DNA from: an uncultured Verrucomicrobiae bacterium
Lineage (GTDB): Bacteria > Verrucomicrobiota > Verrucomicrobiia > Verrucomicrobiales > Akkermansiaceae
DNA length: 28,777 nucleotides
Assembly (NCBI GenBank): GCA_937957985.1
Contig: CALGOH010000011.1
Span: forward strand, 1-28,777
Direction: 5' to 3'
Shown here: piece by piece, positions 16,698 through 24,940 of the stretch
Layout of the letters: the number at the start of each line of letters is the position of its first letter
Position numbering within the stretch: position 1 is the first letter of the stretch
Translations under genes and position numbers: made by a program
The notes under the pieces: model-generated
The model's input: the letters and a program-made list of their open reading frames with translations, nothing else
What the model was told of the DNA's origin: nothing
Databases searched by the model: none

Positions 16698-17729
16698 TTA
16701 GACCGTGCCGAGTCTTTCGGCGCAGCCGCGGATGAGGGCGGGCCCCTGGAAAATGAACGCGGAATAGATCTGCACAAGCGCGGCGCCGGCGCGCAGCTTG
16801 GCTTCGGCGTCCTCCGGCGAGGAAACGCCACCGCTGCCGATGATGGGGATGCCGTCGCTGAGTTCGGTGTGGAAGGCGCTCAGGACGTCGTTGCTCCTTT
16901 GCAGCAGCGGGCGGCCGGACAATCCACCGGTTTCCGCGGCGCGCGGATGGCCTTTGACCTCGGTGCGCGAAATGGTCGTGTTGGTGGCGATCAGGCCGTC
17001 CAGCCCACCGTCGCGGAAGACCCGGGCGAGCCCCTTGATTTGTGACTCGTCGAGATCGGGCGCGACCTTGAACAGCAGCGGCACCCGCCTGCCGTGCTCG
17101 GCGGCCAGCTTCTCCTGCTCCCGCTTGAGCACGTCGAGAAGCCGGGCGCAGCTCTCCTCACCCTGAAGTTCGCGCAGGCCGGGCGTGTTGGGAGAGGAGA
17201 AATTCACCGCGACATAATCGGCGGCGGCGTGGCAGGCCCGCAGGCAGGCGAGGTAGTCGTCCTCGGCGTTCTCGTTCGGAGTGGTCTTGTTCTTGCCGAT
17301 GTTGAATCCGAGAATGCCCTCGAAGGTCCGTCGGGTGGCGGCGTTCCGGACGCCGGCCTCGATGCCGGGATTGTTGAAGCCCATGCGGTTGATGATGGCC
17401 TCGCGATCGACGAGGCGGAATAGGCGCGGCTTCGGGTTTCCCGCCTGGGGGCGGGGGGTGAAGGTGCCGATCTCGATGAAGCCGAAGCCGAGCCTGCCCA
17501 GGGCGTCGATGGTGTTGCCCTCCTTGTCGAGTCCGGCGGCGAGGCCGATCCGGTTGGGAAAGCGGAGCCCCATGATCTCCACCGGCCCGGCATGGTCGGG
17601 CTTCGGCATGAAGAGCGGCAGCAGCCGGGTCGCCTCGGCGAACCGCAAACCCGCCATGCTCACGTCGTGGGCGGTTTCCGGATCGAGGCGGAAGAGCAGC
17701 GAACGGGCGATGCGGTAGGGGAAAGACAC
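16698..17729 (-). CDS. pyrD: Dihydroorotate dehydrogenase (quinone), class 2
   Basis: It oxidises dihydroorotate to orotate in pyrimidine synthesis, passing electrons to the quinone pool at the membrane. 343 residues. Class 2 is shown by the N-terminal helical membrane-association segment (SFPYRIARSLLFRLDPETAHDVSM), FNIGKNK, the NFSSPNTPGLR motif with catalytic Ser near 178, and the FMN-site IIGSGGVSSPEDA. GTG (ending 17729) is chosen as the start; a longer frame to 17771 would take its first residues from a repeat element, and other class 2 enzymes begin as chosen here. A hairpin lies 4 nt upstream of the start. Confidence 0.95.
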   Translation of the reverse strand: MSFPYRIARSLLFRLDPETAHDVSMAGLRFAEATRLLPLFMPKPDHAGPVEIMGLRFPNRIGLAAGLDKEGNTIDALGRLGFGFIEIGTFTPRPQAGNPKPRLFRLVDREAIINRMGFNNPGIEAGVRNAATRRTFEGILGFNIGKNKTTPNENAEDDYLACLRACHAAADYVAVNFSSPNTPGLRELQGEESCARLLDVLKREQEKLAAEHGRRVPLLFKVAPDLDESQIKGLARVFRDGGLDGLIATNTTISRTEVKGHPRAAETGGLSGRPLLQRSNDVLSAFHTELSDGIPIIGSGGVSSPEDAEAKLRAGAALVQIYSAFIFQGPALIRGCAERLGTV

Positions 17730-17779
17730 GCCGCGAGGCTGCGCCTCGAAGTGCCAAGTGAGAAGTGCCAAGTTCCAAG
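17730..17779 (-). repeat. Leader repeat: tandem short repeats plus a hairpin, before pyrD
   Basis: On the plus strand the hairpin is at 17734-17748 (cgaggc, tgc, gcctcg), followed by imperfect units of the type aagtgccaagtgag through 17779. Order, hairpin loop (tgc) and 4-nt distance to the start codon equal those of 9697-9749; the two differ in sequence but their repeat parts align (aatgccgaatgac with aagtgccaagtgag). Confidence 0.7.
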
Positions 17780-17788
17780 CGACACGCT

Positions 17789-18889
17789 TCAGGCCAGCTC
17801 GGCGGCGATCGGATCGACCAGGGCCGCGCCTTTCCGGGTGAGGACGAGGCGGTCCTCCGAAACGGCGGCGAAGCCGGCATCGACGAACCGCTCGCGGTCG
17901 CCGTCGGTCACCCAGTCGAGCGGAATGCCCTCCGAGGTGCGGAGCAGCAGCGCGATCCTCTCGATCCGGAGCTGCGGCTCGCTCAATGCCTCCTGCTCGA
18001 CCGCCGCGTGGCCGAGGCTCTCGATCATGCGGACATAGCGGTCGGTGTCGGCGACGTTGGTGGTGCGCAGCGCGGCGAAACCCGTCGTCGGCAAGGTCGA
18101 GACCGCGGAAGGTCCGAGTCCGAGATAGTCGTCGCCCCGCCAGTATCCCCGGTTGTGGAGCGAATGGTGGCCGGGACGGGCGTAGTTCGATGTTTCGTAG
18201 TGATCGAAGCCGACGGAGGTGAGCAGATCGTGGGCGAGGTGGAACTGCTCGGCATCGCGGTCCTCGTCGGTGTCGAGGTCGCCCTTCTTGAGAAGCTCCA
18301 GAAACGCGGTGTCCTCCTCGTAGGTGAGGTTGTAGGCGGAGAGGTGATCCGGTTCGAGGGCGATGGCCGTTTCAAGCGTCGAGCGCCAGTCCTCAAGCGA
18401 GAGCCCGGGAACCGAGAACATCAGGTCGACGTTGACCGACGGCATCGCGGCCTCGCGGAGGATGCGCACCGACTCGGCGGCCTGGTCGGGATCGTGCTCG
18501 CGGCCGAGGGTCCCGAGCACGTGGGGGGCGAAGGACTGGATGCCGAGCGAAACCCGGCGCACGCCGAGTTCGCGGAACAGGACGGCCTTGGCCGTGTCGA
18601 AGGTGGCGGGGTTGGCCTCGAGGGTGACTTCCTCGAGTGCATCAAGGTCGATGATTTCCCCGAGCCCTTCGAACAGCCGTCGCAGGTGCGAGGGAGACAG
18701 CATCGATGGCGTTCCTCCGCCGAAATAGAGCGTCCGGATCCGGTCGGATGCTTCGGGCACGCGATGACGGGCTTCGGCGAGCAGGGCGTCGATGAAGCGG
18801 GGGATCGGTGTCGCGCCCGGCGTGTGCTTGTAGAACGAGCAGTAGGGGCAGACCCGGTGGCAGAACGGGATGTGAAGGTAGAGCAGCAT
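17789..18889 (-). CDS. hemW: Radical SAM heme chaperone HemW
   Basis: A cytoplasmic heme-handling protein of the HemN/HemW family. 366 residues, starting at MLLYLHIPFC. The cluster-binding motif is CHRVCPYC (Cys10, Cys14, Cys17) followed by SFYKHT, with GGGTPSML and ANPATF as the SAM-binding landmarks, and NLTYEEDTAF, ETSNYARPGHHSLHN and YWRGDDYLGLGPSA as HemW-type segments. It lacks the extended N-terminus of true coproporphyrinogen dehydrogenase (HemN). Its ATG lies two bases after the stop of the upstream C39-like gene, a sign of translational coupling. It ends 10 bases before the repeat that precedes pyrD. Confidence 0.92.
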   Translation of the reverse strand: MLLYLHIPFCHRVCPYCSFYKHTPGATPIPRFIDALLAEARHRVPEASDRIRTLYFGGGTPSMLSPSHLRRLFEGLGEIIDLDALEEVTLEANPATFDTAKAVLFRELGVRRVSLGIQSFAPHVLGTLGREHDPDQAAESVRILREAAMPSVNVDLMFSVPGLSLEDWRSTLETAIALEPDHLSAYNLTYEEDTAFLELLKKGDLDTDEDRDAEQFHLAHDLLTSVGFDHYETSNYARPGHHSLHNRGYWRGDDYLGLGPSAVSTLPTTGFAALRTTNVADTDRYVRMIESLGHAAVEQEALSEPQLRIERIALLLRTSEGIPLDWVTDGDRERFVDAGFAAVSEDRLVLTRKGAALVDPIAAELA

Positions 18890-18891
18890 GA

Positions 18892-19680
18892 TCAGCGGCG
18901 GATCATCGCGCTGGGAACCACCACGCTCGTTTCGCCGGCGCGAAGTTTCGACCGGCCGATCCGTGCTTCCGGGACGAGCGCTTCGAGAAAGGGCGACTGC
19001 TTGCCCTTCGCCGCGAGGATCGGACGGTCCGCAATCCGGAAGGTGCCCCGGCATTTGCGCCCGCCCCACGGATCGAAATAGATGAAGTCGAAGCTCCTCG
19101 CCCGGCGCGGGAGCTTTTCGGGAACCATGACGATGCTGACGTAGTGTCCCTCGAGAGGGGTCCAGGTTCCCTTTCTCAGGACATGACGGCGTAGGCTGAC
19201 GACGGGTGGAAAGCCGGCCTTCAGCGAGTCGCGAATTCGGTCGTGGAGCCGGTCGAGATGTCGCCCGGGGGACTCGCGGTCCTCGCGAAGCAGATGCTCG
19301 ACGCGTGGCGCCGGCCGGCCGCCGATCGCGGCGAGCTCCGCCGCGACGTCGGCTAGGTCTTCCAGGTTGATCCCGTCACTACTCCAGCGCTTGCGGTCGC
19401 GAAGGCTGGCCGATGGCCGCAGCCCGTGGGCGCGGATGATGTAGAGCAGCTTGAGGCGGTCGGAGTCGCCGGGGATTCTTTCCGGAGCGATCCGCCACGG
19501 CTCCGACCCGCAGCGAAACGAGGCGAGTAGGGCCGCCGGACCGCAGGCATTGCCGGCGACTTCGAGTTGGTCGACCGGACCGGCGACCGCGTGGTGTGCC
19601 CAGCGCTCGTCACCCCGGCCGGTGCCGACCAGCGCCAGGGCGAGGACGGCGCTAGGGAGACTCCTGGGGAACCACGACAT
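18892..19680 (-). CDS. Exported C39-like papain-fold protein
   Basis: 262 residues. A signal peptide (MSWFPRSLPSAVLALALVGTGRGDE) precedes a domain with the C39-like landmarks GNACGPAALLASF (Cys46), EGHYVSIVMV (His179) and IYFDPWGG (Asp203). The three residues are in the usual order and a peptidase triad is plausible, but the substrate is unknown. The ATG ending at 19680 lies inside the end of the upstream subtilase gene (29 bases of overlap). Its stop sits two bases from hemW. The three genes are therefore likely one transcript. Confidence 0.7.
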   Translation of the reverse strand: MSWFPRSLPSAVLALALVGTGRGDERWAHHAVAGPVDQLEVAGNACGPAALLASFRCGSEPWRIAPERIPGDSDRLKLLYIIRAHGLRPSASLRDRKRWSSDGINLEDLADVAAELAAIGGRPAPRVEHLLREDRESPGRHLDRLHDRIRDSLKAGFPPVVSLRRHVLRKGTWTPLEGHYVSIVMVPEKLPRRARSFDFIYFDPWGGRKCRGTFRIADRPILAAKGKQSPFLEALVPEARIGRSKLRAGETSVVVPSAMIRR

Positions 19681-21238
19681 CAATTCGCCGGTTGTTTGCC
19701 GGATTCTGATCGATCGTGCCACCGGAAAGGCCGACGGAGGATTCGATCCGGAAGCCCTGGTCCGAAGAACCGAGCGGCAGCTCGAAGGTCTGGATGGCAC
19801 CGGGCGCGAGGGTGGTGACGTTGAGCTGGCTCACGCCCATCGGGGTGCTTACCGTGACCGGGGCGTTGACGATGGGCGCCGTGCCGCGGTTCTCGACGGT
19901 CACCTGCACGATCGGATTCCCCTGTGGGTTGGTCGTGACGTAGTTGGCGGCGAGGGCGGCGTCGCTGATGCCCGGGACCTTGCTGTTGAGCGTCCGCCCG
20001 ACGTCGAGGATGCCGGCGCCGTAGGCCGGATCGTTTCCGGGGGCGCCGGCTTCGTTGGCGGAGGACTGGACCTGCTGCCAGGCGTTGGAGGCGTTGGTCT
20101 GCTGCTGGGTCATGACCGCGGCGATGGCGCCGGCGACGACCGGGGAGCTGGCCGAGGTGCCGCTGAAACTGATCGGCGTGCCGTTGCCCGCGGTCGAATT
20201 CAACGCCAGGCCGGGGGCGACGATGGAGGTCTCTCCGGTGTTCGAGAAGAGCAGGTGCTCGCCGCGGGCATCCACCGCGCCGACGCCGACGACGTTTTCG
20301 TAGGCGGCGGGGTAGAACAGGTAGTCGAGGCCGTTGTTTCCCGCGGAGGCGACGACCACGACCCCGGCCTGGCTCGCGTAGTTGACGGCCTGCTCGAGCA
20401 GGACACTGCGTCCGGCGGCGCCGAGCGAGATGTTGATGATGTCGGCCCCGGCGTCGGTGGCGGCGAGGATGGCCTGGGCGATGAGGAAGGTGTCCGAGGT
20501 GCCGTCGTCGCGGGCGATTCGGTAGTCGAGGATCGAGGCGCCGGGGGCGAGACCGTCGATGCCCGCGATAAGCGCGGCGACGGCGGTGCCGTGGCTGTTC
20601 ATCGTCGAGGGGTCGTCCGGCAGCGCGACGAGGTTGCTGCTGATCACGCGGTGGGCGAAGGCCGGGTCGGCGATCACGCCGGTGTCGAGCACGGCGATTC
20701 TCACGCCGTCGCCCCAGGTGGTCCGGTCGCCGTCGGCGCCGAGCCATTTGAGGAAGTCGCGGCCGAAGGGCGTGGCGTCCTGTTGGAAGGAGGCCTTGCC
20801 GGGAATCTCGGCGGGGAAGATGTAGCCGATCTCCTCCGATCCATCGAGGAGCGCGGCGAGTGCCGAAGCGTCGCGCACGCCGAGTCGCAGGGTGTTGAGC
20901 GCGTCGATCGAGCCCAGCACGACGATGCCGGTGCCCTCGAGCGAAGCGAGGAAGCGGCGCATCGCCTCGGCGCTGGCGAAGGTGACCGTCCGCTGTCCGG
21001 GGATGGCGCCTTCCGGAGCGTCGGGATCGGTGGCGGTTCCTCCATCCTCGTCGCGGTCGCCGGTGCGGGCGGCGGGTGGGCGGGGATCGTCGAGGGGTCG
21101 CGTCCGTTTCGAGTCGGAGGTTGGCGAGGCCCCGGCGGTTCTCTCAGCACCGGCCGCACCTTTGCCCAGCCAGTTTCCGATCAGCAGACCGGCGGCGATC
21201 ACCAGCAGGATCAGGCTCCAGAACTTCCAGCGATTCAT
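19652..21238 (-). CDS. Membrane-anchored subtilisin-like serine protease with C-terminal CARDB-like domain
   Basis: 528 residues. An N-terminal hydrophobic segment (about residues 6-27) serves as anchor or signal, followed by a low-complexity linker and a propeptide-like region (about 85-150). The S8 catalytic domain has Asp185 (IAVLDTGV), His216 (NSHGTAVAA), the oxyanion Asn near 301 (SAGNNGLD) and Ser362 (SGTSASSPVVAG), so the triad is complete. The last 90 residues (IVQVTVENRGTAPIVNAPVTV) resemble a CARDB adhesion domain. Upstream reading to 21403 gives non-coding residues, so the ATG ending at 21238 is used. It overlaps the C39-like gene. Confidence 0.9.
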   Translation of the reverse strand: MNRWKFWSLILLVIAAGLLIGNWLGKGAAGAERTAGASPTSDSKRTRPLDDPRPPAARTGDRDEDGGTATDPDAPEGAIPGQRTVTFASAEAMRRFLASLEGTGIVVLGSIDALNTLRLGVRDASALAALLDGSEEIGYIFPAEIPGKASFQQDATPFGRDFLKWLGADGDRTTWGDGVRIAVLDTGVIADPAFAHRVISSNLVALPDDPSTMNSHGTAVAALIAGIDGLAPGASILDYRIARDDGTSDTFLIAQAILAATDAGADIINISLGAAGRSVLLEQAVNYASQAGVVVVASAGNNGLDYLFYPAAYENVVGVGAVDARGEHLLFSNTGETSIVAPGLALNSTAGNGTPISFSGTSASSPVVAGAIAAVMTQQQTNASNAWQQVQSSANEAGAPGNDPAYGAGILDVGRTLNSKVPGISDAALAANYVTTNPQGNPIVQVTVENRGTAPIVNAPVTVSTPMGVSQLNVTTLAPGAIQTFELPLGSSDQGFRIESSVGLSGGTIDQNPANNRRIDVVVPQESP

Positions 21239-21401
21239 GGCGGGGAATAAAACCCCTGACGGGTGTCGGTGGTAGCGGAAAATCTCCGGTCGTGCCGGAG
21301 GCCCGAGCCAGAAGCTCCGCGGCGTCGGGCGTGTCCCGGAAGCGAATCGGAAGTGAAATCGACTTGCGCGTGGCGGGCGAATGGTTCCAAGCAGTGGGCG
21401 C

Positions 21402-22871
21402 ATGCGCGACTATGTCCGGCACCCGGCATACGGCGAGGCGGACCTCGGGGTTCCGCTCCCGGATTCCGCGCATGCGTGTTCGGTCTGCCTGCCGACCTGG
21501 GCGTCGGTGCTCGGCTACGAGGAGGGACGCGAGAAGATCATGCGCCGACTCAAGGCCGGCTATCCGCGGTTCATCCGCAATCCCCTGGTCGAGCGGCTGA
21601 CCAAGCGTGCCGAGGAGGACGTCTGCGGCGACGGTGAGAGGGCCTACCTTTTTCCCACGCGGGCCTCGGCCCAGCGGGCGCAGCGCTGGATCGAGCGGAA
21701 GTCGAAGCTCGCGGTCCGCTCGGTGGGCTTCGATGGATTCCAGGCCGTGATCGTGCCGGACGAGGCGGCGATGGTCGCCTGGGAATACCAGCGTTTCACC
21801 GGCGAGCTGGTCACCAGCCGGATGGCCGAGGACTGGCTGAACGGCGGACTCAAGAGCGGGTCGAAGATGGCCCTGCTCAAGCGCCGCCTGGCGACGATCT
21901 ACTCGACCTCGCCCGATCAGGTCTCGGTCTTCGGCAACGGGATGGCGGCGATCACCGCGTTGCTGCGGTCGCTGCCCGGCATCGCCGAGGGCCGCCGGAC
22001 GCTCCAGCTCGAGTTTCCCTACGTCGATTCGCTCAAGCTTCAGGAGTCCTTCGGAAACGGCGTGGTGCTCCTGAACGAAGCGGAGGGCGAGTCCTTCGAG
22101 GAAGCCCTCCAACGGATCGCCCACGGCGAGTTCGCCGCGGTCTTCACCGAGGTCCCGACCAATCCGCTGCTGCGGACCGTCGATCTCGAGAGGGTCTCGG
22201 CCGCCTGCCGCGAGGGGGGCACGCCGCTCATCGTCGACGACTCGGCGGTCGGCCCGCAGAACGTCCGGGTGCTGCCGCTGGCGGATGTCGTGACGTGCAG
22301 CCTGACCAAGTGGCTCTCCGGCGCCGGCGACGTCATGGGCGGCCTCACGGTCGTCCGCGAGGATTCCGACTTCTCCGCCGACCTCGCGGCCTCGCTCCGC
22401 CACGAGGCCGAGGAGACCTGCCCGAGGTATCTCGGCGATGTCCAGGTCCTGCTTTCGAACCTCAAGGGCTACCCCGGGAGGCTGAAGGGCGCCAACGAGA
22501 CCGCGGTGAGGCTGACCGAGTTGCTGTCGGCCCATCCGGCGGTGGCCGAGGTGTGGCATCCTTCGCGGACCTCGACCGAGTGCTACGAGAAGGTCCGCCA
22601 TCCGGACGGCGGCTATGGAGCCTTGCTGTCATTCGCGCTCAAGGCGCCCCGCCGGGCGCCGCGGGTCTTCGATGCGCTGAGGGTCTCCAAGGGACCGAGC
22701 TTCGGCACGCGGTTCACCCTCGCCTGTCCCTACACGCTGCTGGCCCACTACCGCGAGCTGGACTGGGCGGAGGGATGCGGCGTGCCGTCCCACCTGATCC
22801 GAGTGTCGGTGGGCGAGGAGGATCCGGCCGAGCTGTGCGGCATCTTCGAGGAGGCGCTCCGGTCCGCCTGA
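21402..22871 (+). CDS. Cystathionine gamma-synthase-like PLP enzyme, fungal-type layout
   Basis: 489 residues. A C-terminal Cys/Met-metabolism PLP domain (about 110-485) has the catalytic Lys303 (CSLTKWLSGAGDVMGG), the aspartate pair VDDS, and EVPTNPLLRTVDL. The N-terminal 100 residues carry AHACSVCLPTWASVLGYEEG and RLKAGYPRF, the extension described for fungal cystathionine gamma-synthases (STR2 type) and related enzymes. The likely reaction is joining an activated homoserine ester with cysteine (transsulfuration toward methionine), but the exact donor cannot be read. ATG 21402 fits the conserved start; ATG 21381 is an in-frame alternative. It is divergent from the subtilase, 163 bases apart. 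Confidence 0.85.
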   Translation: MRDYVRHPAYGEADLGVPLPDSAHACSVCLPTWASVLGYEEGREKIMRRLKAGYPRFIRNPLVERLTKRAEEDVCGDGERAYLFPTRASAQRAQRWIERKSKLAVRSVGFDGFQAVIVPDEAAMVAWEYQRFTGELVTSRMAEDWLNGGLKSGSKMALLKRRLATIYSTSPDQVSVFGNGMAAITALLRSLPGIAEGRRTLQLEFPYVDSLKLQESFGNGVVLLNEAEGESFEEALQRIAHGEFAAVFTEVPTNPLLRTVDLERVSAACREGGTPLIVDDSAVGPQNVRVLPLADVVTCSLTKWLSGAGDVMGGLTVVREDSDFSADLAASLRHEAEETCPRYLGDVQVLLSNLKGYPGRLKGANETAVRLTELLSAHPAVAEVWHPSRTSTECYEKVRHPDGGYGALLSFALKAPRRAPRVFDALRVSKGPSFGTRFTLACPYTLLAHYRELDWAEGCGVPSHLIRVSVGEEDPAELCGIFEEALRSA

Positions 22872-22948
22872 CCGGATCCGCGGGATTTCTCCGCAAATGG
22901 CGGGAAACCTCGGGATCGGGGCAAAAAGGCTTGCCTGCTGCCGTCGGT

Positions 22949-22966
22949 CCGCTGGAATTCCAGCGG
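22949..22966. repeat. Perfect 18-bp palindrome
   Basis: The sequence ccgctggaattccagcgg is a perfect palindrome between the cystathionine synthase-like gene and the small ORF at 23041. It has no T-run, so it is not a rho-independent terminator. It could be an operator or a recombination half-site pair. Confidence 0.6.
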
Positions 22967-23040
22967 TGCAAGGGTTGGAACCTGCTCGGACTCAGCGGAC
23001 TGGGCGGAAACCGATCTGCCCGCAGACTTTCCGCTTCCGC

Positions 23041-23265
23041 ATGAAACGCAAACCCAAGCTCGCCCTGCGAGTGAATCACGACAACCCGAACCACCATCTT
23101 TGGAACAACCGCGGCGTTTGGTGGTGCCATCTGACCGTTCACAAGCCGGATGCCACCGCCGAGCGCCTCCGTTTTTCGCTGAAGACCCGCGACGTCGAGC
23201 AGGCCCGCGAGCGCCGCGACCGGATCTTCCAGCAGATCGCCGAGCACTACGAGATCGCCGCCTGA
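23041..23265 (+). CDS. Small protein resembling an integrase arm-binding domain
   Basis: 74 residues, basic at the N-terminus. The pattern GVWWCHLTVHKPDATAERLRFSLKTRDVEQARERRDRIFQQI (three strands then a helix) resembles the N-terminal arm-type DNA-binding domain of tyrosine recombinases (strand-strand-strand-helix, with a TRD-xE-A-xRRD style end). No catalytic domain follows, so it is not a complete integrase. It sits 57 bases before the tRNA, the usual place for integration machinery. Alternatives are an unrelated small DNA-binding protein or a relic. The family match is by eye only. Confidence 0.5.
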   Translation: MKRKPKLALRVNHDNPNHHLWNNRGVWWCHLTVHKPDATAERLRFSLKTRDVEQARERRDRIFQQIAEHYEIAA

Positions 23266-23321
23266 TCCATTTTCGGATTCACTTGCGCGCGGCGGTCACA
23301 AATCCGACAACCCCCGCGCAA

Positions 23322-23395
<74 letters not shown>

Positions 23396-23413
23396 TGCTG
23401 AAAGTTGGGGTGC

Positions 23414-24934
23414 TCAGGATTCAGGCCCGGAGGCAAGTGACTCCTCCACCACCCGGAACTCTTCCAGGGCGGCTTCGAGGCTCTCGACGATCTCGGCGGC
23501 GAGTTCGGCCGGGGGCGGGAGGTTCTCGGTGTCTTCGAGGCTCTCGTCCTTGAGCCAGAAGATGTCGAGGTTGGCTTTGTCTCGGGCGACGATCTCGTCG
23601 TAGGTGAACTTCTTGAACCGATCGGTCTCCTTGCGCCTGGCGCGGGTGGGAGCCTTGTAGCACATCAAAAAATCCTCGAGGTCAGATTCCTTGAGGGGGT
23701 TGGTCTTGAGGGTGAAGTGCTGGTTGGTGCGGAGGTCGTAGATCCAGAGGTCTTTGGTCCACGGGGCCTCGCTGGCACCCTTCTTCTCGAAGAAGAGGAC
23801 GTTCGCCTTCACGCCCTGGGCGTAGAAGATGCCGGTGGGGAGGCGCAGCAGGGTGTGGACGTTGCAGCGCTTGAGGAGGTTGCTGCGGATGGTCTCACCG
23901 GCTCCGCCTTCGAACAGGACGTTGTCGGGGAGGACGACGGCCGCGCTGCCGCCGATCTTGAGTTCGCTGACGATGTGCTGGAGGAAGTTGAGCTGCTTGT
24001 TGCTGGTGGTAGCCCAGAATTCGTCGCGCTCGTATTCCTGCTTCTCGGTACTGATCCGGCCGTCGTCGCCAACGATGGTGTAGCCGCCCTTCTTGCCGAA
24101 AGGCGGATTGGCTAAAATCATGTCGAACTTCCGGCCGCTGGGCTTGGCGAGGGCGTCCGCCTCCGCCAAGGCTTCGGCGGACAAGTCCCCCTTCTTGCTG
24201 GGCGTGGCGGAGCCGATTCCGTGGAGATACAGGTTCATCGCACACAGCCGCACCACGGACGGGACGATGTCCGATCCATATAGGGCCTGCGTCTTGAGGT
24301 GCTTGCGGGCGGCCTTGTCGAGCTGGTGGTGCTGTTGGATGTGATCGTGGGCGGCGAGGAGGAAACCTCCCGTGCCGCAGGCGGGGTCGCCGATGAGCTG
24401 GCCTGGCTGGGGTTGCATGACCTCGACGATGGCGCGGATGAGCGGGCGCGGGGTGAAATACTGGCCCGCGCCCTTGTCGGAGGAGCTGGCGGTCTTTTCG
24501 AGCAGGCCTTCGTAGATGGCGCCCTTGATGTCCACGTCCATGCCGGACCAATCCTCGTCGGCGATCATCTTGATGACGCGGGCGAGGTCGGAGGGGTTGG
24601 CGATCTTGTTCTGGGCCTTGCGGAAGATGATGCCGACCAGACCGGGCTGCTTGCCGAGGTTCTCGAGGGTGTGGCGGTAGTGGACTTCGAGGCCGTCGCC
24701 GCTCCGGCCCACCAACTCCGGCCAACGGAATTCCTTGGGAATCGGGTTGCTTGTCCGTCCGGAGCCGCCAGGCGTAGGCGGATAGAAGCCCAGCTCGGTC
24801 ATCTCGTCGGCGAGCTTGAGGAAGAGCAGGTAGGTGATCTGTTCCACATAATCCCCATACCCAACGCCCGCATTTTTCAACACGTGCGCGTAATTCCAAA
24901 CCTTGGAGACAATCGCTGAGGAGTCGTTACTCAT
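23414..24934 (-). CDS. hsdM: Type I restriction-modification methyltransferase subunit HsdM
   Basis: The modification subunit that methylates adenine in DNA together with a specificity subunit. 506 residues: an N-terminal helical HsdM_N domain (1-140), an N6-methyltransferase domain with the SAM-binding DPACGTGGFL (183-192) and catalytic NPPF (276-279), and a C-terminal part with FYAQGVKANVLFFEKK and LWIYDLRTNQHFTLK. Residues about 251-260 (LSAEALAEAD) are encoded by a palindromic repeat (24155-24182) that the usual family lacks. The first 27 codons are AT-richer than the rest and repeat, with recoding, the remnant just upstream. The gene ends 18 bases from the tRNA, and no specificity gene follows. 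Confidence 0.94.
   Translation of the reverse strand: MSNDSSAIVSKVWNYAHVLKNAGVGYGDYVEQITYLLFLKLADEMTELGFYPPTPGGSGRTSNPIPKEFRWPELVGRSGDGLEVHYRHTLENLGKQPGLVGIIFRKAQNKIANPSDLARVIKMIADEDWSGMDVDIKGAIYEGLLEKTASSSDKGAGQYFTPRPLIRAIVEVMQPQPGQLIGDPACGTGGFLLAAHDHIQQHHQLDKAARKHLKTQALYGSDIVPSVVRLCAMNLYLHGIGSATPSKKGDLSAEALAEADALAKPSGRKFDMILANPPFGKKGGYTIVGDDGRISTEKQEYERDEFWATTSNKQLNFLQHIVSELKIGGSAAVVLPDNVLFEGGAGETIRSNLLKRCNVHTLLRLPTGIFYAQGVKANVLFFEKKGASEAPWTKDLWIYDLRTNQHFTLKTNPLKESDLEDFLMCYKAPTRARRKETDRFKKFTYDEIVARDKANLDIFWLKDESLEDTENLPPPAELAAEIVESLEAALEEFRVVEESLASGPES
24155..24182. repeat. Palindromic repeat inside hsdM
   Basis: On the plus strand this begins gtccgcctccgccaaggctt and ends ggcggac. Its 7-base ends are complementary (gtccgcc with ggcggac), and the inner part 24162-24181 is nearly palindromic with one bulged base. 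It keeps the frame of hsdM, contributing about ten residues. It looks like a small repeat sequence that integrated into the gene. Confidence 0.65.
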
Positions 24935-24940
24935 GGGGAT

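Noticed and set aside
21239..21401. SAM or SAH riboswitch before the cystathionine synthase-like gene
   Set aside because: No recognisable conserved core or kink-turn pattern could be found by eye in this short divergent region.
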